A stretch of DNA of 5,006 nucleotides from UBA3210 sp963653535. Lineage in GTDB: Bacteria > Bacillota_I > Bacilli_A > RFN20 > CAG-449. The stretch's first letter is position 1. Every line of letters begins with the position of its first letter. This document shows, in pieces, positions 1-5,006 of the stretch. The stretch spans positions 1-5,006 of the forward strand of contig CAVJWU010000055.1 of NCBI GenBank assembly GCA_963653535.1, given 5' to 3'. The translations under genes were made by a program, and so were the position numbers. The notes beneath the pieces are model-generated. The model saw nothing but the letters and a program-made list of their open reading frames with translations. It was not told where the DNA came from and ran no database searches.

Positions 1-947
1 GAAATAATGATTATAAAATTCTTCCAATGTCAAAATCGACAGAAGCAATGTATATAAATAAAACTGATTTAGATAAGTTTAATAAAAATTATCCTGATTA
101 TGCGATTAGTTATGAAGATTTAAGTACTTATGAAGGCCTTATTAATGCTTCAAAAAGGTATTACGAACAAACTGGTAAAGCTTTCTTTGGCCGTGATTCA
201 CTTGATAATTATTTCGTGATAGGAGCGAAACAATTAGGTATTGATATTTTAAGATATGATGATAATAATAATTTTGGTATTAACTTTGATAAGGAAGTCT
301 TTAAAAAATTATGGGAATGTTATTACGTTCCATTTGTAAAAGGCTATTTTTATGCAGAAAGTGCTTTTAGAAGTAGTGATATACAATCAGGTTCTATATT
401 AGCTTATGTTGGATCAACTTCTTCAGGAGGCTATTTCCCTTCTAAAGTCGTTGTTTCTGATAATGAATCTTATGATATCGAATGTAATGTTATTAAAGCT
501 CCAAAATTTTCTTCTGGTTCTGATGTCGCGGTTAGTCAAGGAGCAGGATTTTGCATTACTAAATCGAATAAAGAACAAGAATCTGCCGCGGCAAGTTTCT
601 TAAAATGGTTATCAGAAAAAGATAATATTCGATCTTTTTCTAACGAAACTGGTTATTTCCCAGCGACTAATGATGGCTTTAGTTATGAATTTATTTCTTC
701 TCAAAAAAATTCTAATTTTAAACAAAGCTTTGTAGTTGCGAAAAATGTTGTAAATAATTCAACGATGTATACAAATATTGTCGGTGAAGGAGGTACTTCT
801 TTACGTAATAAACTAAAGACGAGTTTAGATAATTATTCTAAAGAAGCTCGCGCGAATGTTTTAAAGTCATCTTCTTATGAAGAAGCAATCGAAGAATACA
901 CTTCACTTGCAAAATTTGAAAAATGGTTCAACAGTTTAAAAAAATAG
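1..947 (+). CDS. Extracellular solute-binding protein, family 1 (UgpB/MalE-like), 5'-truncated by window edge
   Basis: Substrate-binding component of an ABC importer, or a stand-alone ligand receptor, expected outside the membrane as a lipoprotein; its signal peptide lies outside the window. The frame is open from the first full codon at position 3 and the residues before the ATG at 27 (YKILP) fit the family, so that ATG (in LPMSKSTEAMYINK, the usual 'LPfskSTe.lyyNK' signature) is internal, not the start. 314 codons are visible against roughly 400-450 for the family, so about a quarter is missing. Other family marks are SGSILAYVGSTSSGG (about 387-431), matching the 'f..Gk.Am...s' segment, then a Gly-Ala-Gly core strand, AASFLKWLSE and TGYFPAT (about 648-668), typical of the C-terminal lobe. 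The ligand cannot be read from sequence; sugar or sugar-phosphate is the family default. No permease or ATPase gene follows. Instead, a c-di-GMP receptor starts 9 nt downstream, suggesting a signalling role. Family call firm, ligand and role open. Confidence 0.87.
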   Translation, partial: NNDYKILPMSKSTEAMYINKTDLDKFNKNYPDYAISYEDLSTYEGLINASKRYYEQTGKAFFGRDSLDNYFVIGAKQLGIDILRYDDNNNFGINFDKEVFKKLWECYYVPFVKGYFYAESAFRSSDIQSGSILAYVGSTSSGGYFPSKVVVSDNESYDIECNVIKAPKFSSGSDVAVSQGAGFCITKSNKEQESAAASFLKWLSEKDNIRSFSNETGYFPATNDGFSYEFISSQKNSNFKQSFVVAKNVVNNSTMYTNIVGEGGTSLRNKLKTSLDNYSKEARANVLKSSSYEEAIEEYTSLAKFEKWFNSLKK

Positions 948-950
948 GTA
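946..950 (+). promoter_or_regulatory. Weak Shine-Dalgarno overlapping the upstream stop codon
   Basis: AGGTA sits 6 nt before the ATG at 957 (8 nt from the AGG core) and its AG is the end of the TAG stop of the solute-binding protein gene. It is the only purine-rich candidate for this start. The overlap with the stop codon implies that ribosomes finishing the first gene re-initiate on the second, so the two proteins would be made together. No promoter is visible between them. Confidence 0.5.
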
Positions 951-956
951 AGTATT

Positions 957-3860
957 ATGTTTTCACGTTTTAAAAAATATTTTAAAAGTATTAATGCTAG
1001 AATAATCATTCCAATTATCCTAGTGACAATAGTTCAAAGTATTGTTGTAACAGGCGTACTTAATTTTAGCGTGATTAAAAATACTATTGATCTTTCCTTA
1101 ATTTCTTCTTTTGAGAATAGCGTAAGCGTTAGAAAAAATTATTTAGAAACATTAATTACTTCATCTTGGACTAATTTAAATTCATTTAATTCTTCCTTAT
1201 ATTCTAAAACTCATGCTTATTTAGAAGATAAAAATAAATCAGTTGACGATATTATTTCAAATAAAGAAGATGCGAAAGATTATTTATATTACACATGTAG
1301 TTTAATACCTGATCTTATTGAAAATAATCATGTTAATGATGCTTATTTTATTTTAAATAATGATTTTGAAGATGATGAAAACAACTTATTAACATATATT
1401 AGAACGACTAAACCTGGTCAAGTCATTAGTAATGAAATTGAAGTACTTTACGCTCCATATGATGTATGGAAATATTATTCTTCACAAGGCTATGTTGTTG
1501 ATAGAAATATTGATTCAAATAAATATAGTTCAATCGGTGATTATGAATTCTTTGATAATGCGATTAAATATATTACTCCTTCAAGTGAAAAAAGCTCAAT
1601 GCAAGGATATTGGTCATCTTTAACAAGACTTTCTCATAATAAAGTCTTAACTTATTCAGTGCCTTTCTATGTAAAAGGTAAATGCCTAGGAGTATATGGT
1701 GTTGGTATTACCGAAACGTATTTAAGAAATTCCTTAAGTAAATTAAATACGAATGAAGATGCGATTAGTTTTGCTTTTGTTAAAAAGATAAATAATAAAT
1801 ATCAAGATAGCTTTAAAGCTTATATTGATTATTCATTACCTAATTTAAATGATGTAGTTTTAGAAGATTCAATATATAAAGAAACTAAAAAATTCTATAA
1901 TAATGGAAATACAACTTTCCTCTATGAAGAAACATTAGATCTTTATAATGGTGTAAATATCGGTGATGAAACTTGGTATATTGTAGGACTAGTGCAAGCG
2001 GATTACCTTTTTAACGTTTCTCATAAGACTAAATTTGAAATTTATTTAATTTTTGGTATTTCATTTATCGTTATTATTTTACTTTATATTTTAATCGCTT
2101 ATTTAATTTCTCGACCAATTATTCGTGTATCTAATTCATTAAATGATTTAAATATTTTAGATCTTCCTATGACTAATGTATTAGAAGTTGATAACTTATT
2201 AACGAAGATTAATGATATATCTAATCGTAATATTTCTTTAAATAATAGACTTAATCGTTTACTTGAAGATTCTAACTATACTATTTCTTTCTTTGAATAT
2301 TCTATAAAAGAAGATAATATTATAACTTCTAAACAATTCTTTGATATGTTAAATATCCCATATTCAAATGAAAAATTAAGTTCAAGAACTTTTATTGCTA
2401 AATTAAGGACTTTAAAAGATGAAATCATTTCTTCTACTTATAATAATTTAGATGAAAGCATCCTAAAATCTTCTGGAGAAATAGTATTCTTTGTTAATAA
2501 AAAATATTATGTACAACTAAAAATTGTTTCTCAAGATGAAGGAGTAATCGCGACATTAATTGATTTAACAAGCGAATATCAAGAAAGAGAAAGAATCGCT
2601 CATGAAAGAGACTTTGATGTTTTAACAGGTCTATTAAATAGAAGAGGCTTTAGAAATAAAGTTCAACCTCTATTTGAAAAAGAAGGAACTGGCTCATTTT
2701 TCTCCATTGATGTTGATAATTTGAAATTCCTTAATGACCAATATGGTCATGATTTAGGTGATACTTATTTAAAAAAGGTAGGTTCTTATCTTTCTACTAT
2801 TGAATCTAAATTTAATAATGTAGTAACGTGTCACGTTTCTGGTGATGAATTTATCGTTTACCTTTATGATTATACTAGTTTAAACGAAGAAAAATTAATC
2901 ATTGAAGAACTTGAAAAAATTAAGAGTGAATATATCGATCTATTTAATAAGAGAATATATATTTCTTTAAGTGTTGGTGTTTGTCGTAGGGATAATGGTA
3001 TATCTTATGAAGAAATTCGAAAAAGAGCTGATTATACATTATATTCTGCAAAAAACGATGGTAAAAATAAGATTAATATCTTTAATGATGATATATTTTC
3101 TATGTATAAGAAAGAAAGCGTTATGTATGATGACTTAAATAGACTTATACTTAATGAATTAGTCGACTTCGCTTACCAACCAATTGTTGATATTAATAAT
3201 GGAGATGTATTGGGTTACGAAGCTTTAATGAGACCTATGATCGAAGGACTTAATCCAACTAATGTATTAAATGCAGCAAAGAAGTATTATCGATTATATG
3301 ACATTGAAAAAATCACTTTATTTAATGCAACACAAAAATTTATTGACAGTAACTGTGATAAAATTTTATTTGTCAATTCAATTTCTTCTCAAGTTCTTTC
3401 TGAAAAAGATTTTGAAGAATATAAGAATAGATTTAATACTCACTTTGATCATATTATCATCGAATTAATTGAAGAAGATTTTGGACAAAGTAATGTTGTT
3501 AAAAAGAAGATTGGTTACATTAACGATAACAACTTAAGATACGCGATTGATGATTATGGAACAGGATATAATAATATCGGTATGATCTTATCATTCAATC
3601 CTACTTTAGTAAAAATTGAAGGTTCGTTGATTAGAAATATCGATAAAGATCAAAATAAACAACGTTTAGCTAAATCGATTATCTCTTATTGTCGCGTCAA
3701 TAATATTAAGATTGTGGCTGAATCTGTTGAAACGCTAGAAGAACTTAAATTAGTTAAAGCTTTAGGTGTTGATTACGTTCAAGGATATTTCTTAGGTCGA
3801 CCTAATTTAGAAATTAAAGATATTCCTTTAGAAAAGAAAGAAATCTTAAAAAAATTATAA
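957..3860 (+). CDS. Membrane-bound Cache-PAS-GGDEF-EAL cyclic-di-GMP signalling protein
   Basis: Receptor that should make and/or degrade cyclic-di-GMP in response to an extracellular signal. Residues 1-15 are basic and cytoplasmic; TM1 is about 16-38; 39-358 is an extracytoplasmic dCache-like sensor (YSVPFYVKGKCLGVYGVG, 233-250, is typical); TM2 about 362-384; a HAMP-like or helical linker to 440; a PAS-like domain 441-540; a short signalling helix; GGDEF domain 551-710; EAL domain about 726-950. In the GGDEF domain DVLTGLLNRRGF, metal Asp585, N593-D594 and GHDLGD (597-602) are kept, but the signature is SGDEF (628-632), the preceding Arg is replaced (CHV) and the RxxD inhibitory site is absent (FNNV at 619-622). 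The EAL domain keeps E755 (EALMRP), N807, E836/E839, D865-D866 (DDYGTGY), K886, E922 and Q942, with KIE in place of the usual KID. Phosphodiesterase activity is therefore likely; cyclase activity is possible. Start at 957 is supported by the SD and the TM position. It lies in an operon with the preceding binding protein and ends before a terminator. Confidence 0.93.
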   Translation: MFSRFKKYFKSINARIIIPIILVTIVQSIVVTGVLNFSVIKNTIDLSLISSFENSVSVRKNYLETLITSSWTNLNSFNSSLYSKTHAYLEDKNKSVDDIISNKEDAKDYLYYTCSLIPDLIENNHVNDAYFILNNDFEDDENNLLTYIRTTKPGQVISNEIEVLYAPYDVWKYYSSQGYVVDRNIDSNKYSSIGDYEFFDNAIKYITPSSEKSSMQGYWSSLTRLSHNKVLTYSVPFYVKGKCLGVYGVGITETYLRNSLSKLNTNEDAISFAFVKKINNKYQDSFKAYIDYSLPNLNDVVLEDSIYKETKKFYNNGNTTFLYEETLDLYNGVNIGDETWYIVGLVQADYLFNVSHKTKFEIYLIFGISFIVIILLYILIAYLISRPIIRVSNSLNDLNILDLPMTNVLEVDNLLTKINDISNRNISLNNRLNRLLEDSNYTISFFEYSIKEDNIITSKQFFDMLNIPYSNEKLSSRTFIAKLRTLKDEIISSTYNNLDESILKSSGEIVFFVNKKYYVQLKIVSQDEGVIATLIDLTSEYQERERIAHERDFDVLTGLLNRRGFRNKVQPLFEKEGTGSFFSIDVDNLKFLNDQYGHDLGDTYLKKVGSYLSTIESKFNNVVTCHVSGDEFIVYLYDYTSLNEEKLIIEELEKIKSEYIDLFNKRIYISLSVGVCRRDNGISYEEIRKRADYTLYSAKNDGKNKINIFNDDIFSMYKKESVMYDDLNRLILNELVDFAYQPIVDINNGDVLGYEALMRPMIEGLNPTNVLNAAKKYYRLYDIEKITLFNATQKFIDSNCDKILFVNSISSQVLSEKDFEEYKNRFNTHFDHIIIELIEEDFGQSNVVKKKIGYINDNNLRYAIDDYGTGYNNIGMILSFNPTLVKIEGSLIRNIDKDQNKQRLAKSIISYCRVNNIKIVAESVETLEELKLVKALGVDYVQGYFLGRPNLEIKDIPLEKKEILKKL

Positions 3861-3865
3861 TTACT

Positions 3866-3890
3866 AACTGTCTGAAAAGGGCAGTTTTTT
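3866..3890 (+). terminator. Rho-independent terminator after the c-di-GMP gene
   Basis: Six nt after the TAA stop, AACTGTC (3866-3872) pairs with GGCAGTT (3880-3886): seven base pairs with one G-U wobble, closing a 7-nt loop TGAAAAG. A run of six T (3885-3890) follows, two of them in the stem. This is a standard intrinsic terminator and separates the signalling operon from the lipoprotein gene. The stem is modest in G+C, so some read-through is possible. Confidence 0.8.
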
Positions 3891-3915
3891 AATTGATAAA
3901 AAAATATTAAAAACA

Positions 3916-3923
3916 TGTATACA
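3916..3923. repeat. 8-bp palindrome TGTATACA upstream of the promoter
   Basis: TGTATACA is its own reverse complement. It lies 5 nt upstream of the proposed -35 box, a position where an activator or a second repressor could bind. GT-rich/AC-rich palindromes of this kind occur as operators of GntR-type regulators, but eight bases in AT-rich DNA can arise by chance. The TATACA within it could also serve as a weak -10 for TTGATA at 3893-3898, though the 19-nt spacing is poor. Confidence 0.3.
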
Positions 3924-3929
3924 AGCTCT

Positions 3930-3943
3930 TGAAAGCGGTTACA
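3930..3943 (+). promoter_or_regulatory. cre-like operator (CcpA / LacI-family) overlapping the -35 box
   Basis: TGAAAGCGGTTACA matches every defined position of the Bacillus catabolite-responsive element consensus TGWNANCGNTNWCA. It also has the dyad form TG.AA.CG.TT.CA expected of LacI-family operators centred on CG. It overlaps five bases of the -35 hexamer and runs into the spacer, a placement that would repress transcription when bound. CcpA is the best-known ligand of such sites, but another LacI-family regulator could bind it, and no regulator gene lies in the window. Confidence 0.6.
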
Positions 3944-3955
3944 AATTGTTGTAAC
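3938..3955. repeat. Perfect inverted repeat GTTACAA-N4-TTGTAAC in the promoter
   Basis: Two perfect 7-bp arms (3938-3944 and 3949-3955) flank the spacer ATTG. The left arm shares six bases with the cre-like site (3938-3943) and the right arm covers the first four bases of the proposed -10. It lies upstream of the predicted transcription start and has no T-run after it, so a DNA operator fits better than an RNA hairpin. If it is bound by a dimeric repressor, that protein would compete directly with RNA polymerase and possibly with the cre-binding factor. Confidence 0.5.
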
Positions 3956-3960
3956 ATAAT

Positions 3961-3993
3961 ACGTATGAAAGGAAAAACAAAAAACGTATGAAA
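3961..3993 (+). repeat. 10-bp direct repeat ACGTATGAAA around the translation start
   Basis: ACGTATGAAA occurs at 3961-3970 and again at 3984-3993, 23 bp apart. The second copy contains the lipoprotein start codon. The first copy contains an out-of-frame ATG (3965) that opens an 8-codon reading frame MKGKTKNV, whose TGA (3989-3991) overlaps the true ATG. Because the predicted transcript begins at about 3964, the first ATG would be nearly leaderless, so translation of this short frame is doubtful. A small local duplication is the simplest origin. Confidence 0.5.
3968..3973 (+). promoter_or_regulatory. Shine-Dalgarno AAAGGA of the lipoprotein gene, unusually far from ATG
   Basis: AAAGGA is the only good ribosome binding sequence ahead of the lipoprotein. 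It lies 14 nt before the ATG at 3988, longer than the usual 5-10 nt. No in-frame ATG, GTG or TTG lies between the two, and the signal peptide begins exactly at 3988, so the start is kept despite the long spacing. Confidence 0.6.
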
Positions 3994-5006
3994 AATAATT
4001 TAAAAGTTTTATGTGGTTTAGCTTTACTTGGAAGTGTAGTAGGTACTGCAGTTTCTTGTGGACCTCACAATAATTCATCTTCGTCTTCAAGCGAACCTAC
4101 ATCATCACAAGATAGTTCTTCTACTTCTTCTAGCTCTTCTAGTTCATCTAGTTCTTCTGAAGTTAAGAAAATGTTAGAAAAATTAATTGTTGATGCAAGT
4201 TATGCAAAAACCAAATTTAATAAAGGAGAAGATTTCTCTACTGAAGGATTAGAGTTAAGAGTCGGCTATTCTGAAGAATCAGATGGCTATGTCTATTATC
4301 AAAAACTACCTCTTACTTCTGAAGGAGTAAGCATTGATTCATCAGCTTATAATAAAGATGCTGTTGGTTCATATACCATTTCAATTTCTTATACTTATGA
4401 TAAAGCGATTAGATATGGTGAATATGTAGTCGAAGTTGTCGATGAATATGACGGTCAATTAGGTATCGATGTATCAATCGCTAGTGAGGAACAAACTCTC
4501 GCTTTAAATAGCGCAAATAAGACAGCGGATTTAACATCTTTAGCTTCAAAATTAACTGTTAAAGAAGTTCTCGCAGATGGAACTTTATCTAGTGCGATGG
4601 AAGCAAGTAAATACGAAGTTTCTTACTTTGCTGGAAACGAAAAATTAGATGATGCAACGGCAGTTAGTAAAGCAGGTGTCTATCAAATCTGGGTTAAAAC
4701 AACTTTAACTAGAGATACAAAGACATTCGACGTCTCTAATTTCGTATTTGTCTATGTTACAAATGATTTACAAAGTATTACTTTAAAAACAGGAGTAGGT
4801 ACATTTACTCAAGAAGCAGGAAAAGATGCAATTTCTTCTACATGGGAATTTGTCGCTCATTACGCGAATGAAGAATCTAAAGCATTAACTTCTGAAGATG
4901 TAACAATTGATATTGATACTGCAACTGCTGGAAATGATAAGAAAGCAACAGTTACTTATGAAGAAACTAATCCATTAGGAACTAAGGTTTCTAAGAGCGT
5001 TGAAGT
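3988..5006 (+). CDS. Surface lipoprotein with Ser-rich stalk and bacterial Ig-like domains, 3'-truncated by window edge
   Basis: The reading frame is open from the ATG at 3988 to the window end: 339 full codons and no stop. Residues 1-23 form a signal peptide (MKNNLK, then a hydrophobic core). The lipobox is AVSC, so Cys24 would be lipidated and the protein anchored on the outer face of the membrane. Residues 30-57 are almost all Ser (broken by EPT, QD and T), a flexible stalk. From residue 66 a module resembling the Big_3 Ig-like family begins: KFNKGEDFSTEGLELRVGY (76-94), then VGSYTISISY (126-135) and a closing strand near 151. Two further beta-rich Ig-like segments seem to follow, about 160-258 and 261 to the edge, with weaker similarity. 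No Cys occurs after Cys24 and no catalytic motif is visible. Likely role is adhesion or display of a C-terminal domain outside the window; this is inferred. It has its own promoter with a cre-like site. Lipoprotein call strong, Ig call moderate. Confidence 0.8.
   Translation, partial: MKNNLKVLCGLALLGSVVGTAVSCGPHNNSSSSSSEPTSSQDSSSTSSSSSSSSSSSEVKKMLEKLIVDASYAKTKFNKGEDFSTEGLELRVGYSEESDGYVYYQKLPLTSEGVSIDSSAYNKDAVGSYTISISYTYDKAIRYGEYVVEVVDEYDGQLGIDVSIASEEQTLALNSANKTADLTSLASKLTVKEVLADGTLSSAMEASKYEVSYFAGNEKLDDATAVSKAGVYQIWVKTTLTRDTKTFDVSNFVFVYVTNDLQSITLKTGVGTFTQEAGKDAISSTWEFVAHYANEESKALTSEDVTIDIDTATAGNDKKATVTYEETNPLGTKVSKSVE
4117..4158 (+). repeat. Degenerate 9-bp tandem repeat encoding the Ser stalk
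   Basis: The second half of the stalk is built from a 9-bp unit close to TCTTCTAGT: tcttctact, tcttctagc, tcttctagt, tcatctagt, then a partial tcttct. Each unit adds three residues, nearly always Ser-Ser-Ser. Because the unit is a multiple of three, gain or loss of copies would change stalk length without breaking the frame. Mixed TCN and AGY codons show the copies have drifted. Confidence 0.65.

Larger units (their letters stand above)
3929..3957 (+). promoter_or_regulatory. Probable sigma-A-type promoter of the lipoprotein gene
   Basis: TTGAAA (3929-3934, five of six matches to TTGACA) is followed after 17 nt by TAACAT (3952-3957, four of six to TATAAT). A better -10 hexamer, CATAAT (3955-3960), would need a 20-nt spacer. 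Transcription would start near 3964, giving a 5' leader of about 24 nt that begins just before the ribosome binding site. The promoter follows the terminator of the previous operon and faces the lipoprotein gene, so an independent transcription unit is the natural reading. Not confirmed by transcript data. Confidence 0.6.

Noticed and set aside
27..29. ATG at 27 as the true start of the solute-binding protein
   Set aside because: The frame is open upstream to the window edge, the preceding residues (YKILP) continue the family signature, and no signal peptide follows this ATG.
406..603. Short plus-strand frames at 406-603, 1432-1623 and 3271-3468
   Set aside because: Each is out of frame inside a gene with clear domain support, and their Leu/Ile/Lys-rich translations look like frame shadows.
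787..794. Perfect Shine-Dalgarno AAGGAGGT inside the solute-binding protein gene, and AGGAGG at 425-430
   Set aside because: No ATG, GTG or TTG lies at a workable distance after either site. Both simply encode Gly-Gly segments.
945..959. Read-through of the single TAG to make a binding-protein/receptor fusion, since both genes share a reading frame with only three sense codons between
   Set aside because: Topology argues against it. The binding protein is expected outside, whereas the receptor's basic N-terminus should be inside before TM1, so a fusion would put the Cache domain on the wrong side. The shared frame is a one-in-three event, and the receptor has its own SD and ATG.
3938..3955. 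GTTACAA-N4-TTGTAAC as a second terminator or RNA hairpin
   Set aside because: It has no T-run after it and lies upstream of the predicted transcription start, so a DNA operator is more plausible.
3779..4090. Minus-strand open frame of 103 codons across the end of the c-di-GMP gene and the intergenic region
   Set aside because: It lies antisense to the conserved EAL C-terminus, the terminator, the promoter and the lipoprotein signal peptide, and its translation shows no recognisable family. It is a by-product of AT-rich coding sequence.

Overview
The window is AT-rich (by eye around 30% GC) and densely coded on the + strand only. It reads cleanly in the standard bacterial code: Trp is TGG and no TGA interrupts a reading frame. 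The lipoprotein-type signal peptide, the poly-Ser linker after the lipid cysteine, a CcpA-type operator and very A/T-biased codons point to a low-GC Gram-positive. My best guess is an uncultured gut-type member of Bacilli near the Mollicutes/Erysipelotrichia. This is an inference from style, not from a marker gene.

Layout. (1) Positions 1-947 hold the 3' three quarters or so of a family-1 extracellular solute-binding protein (UgpB/MalE-like). Its frame is open to the left edge, so the gene begins outside the window and the ATG at 27 is internal. (2) Only 9 nt after its stop codon, 957-3860 encodes a complete 967-residue membrane receptor for cyclic-di-GMP turnover: TM, extracellular Cache-like sensor, TM, linker, PAS-like domain, GGDEF-type domain (motif SGDEF) and EAL domain with the catalytic residues in place. 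A rho-independent terminator at 3866-3890 closes this transcription unit. (3) The 127-nt gap 3861-3987 carries the terminator and then a compact promoter region: a -35/-10 pair, a perfect match to the cre consensus overlapping the -35, a perfect 7-bp inverted repeat reaching into the -10, an 8-bp palindrome further upstream, and a 10-bp direct repeat around the ribosome binding site. (4) From 3988 to the right edge runs a lipoprotein with a Ser-rich stalk and bacterial Ig-like domains. It is cut off by the window end.

How they may work together. The binding protein and the c-di-GMP receptor are almost certainly co-transcribed and translationally coupled. The simplest hypothesis is that the tethered binding protein captures a small molecule outside the cell and passes the signal to the Cache domain of its partner, as NspS does for MbaA in Vibrio cholerae. 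The lipoprotein is a separate, probably catabolite-controlled unit, likely a surface or adhesion protein. Any functional link between it and the c-di-GMP receptor is speculation.
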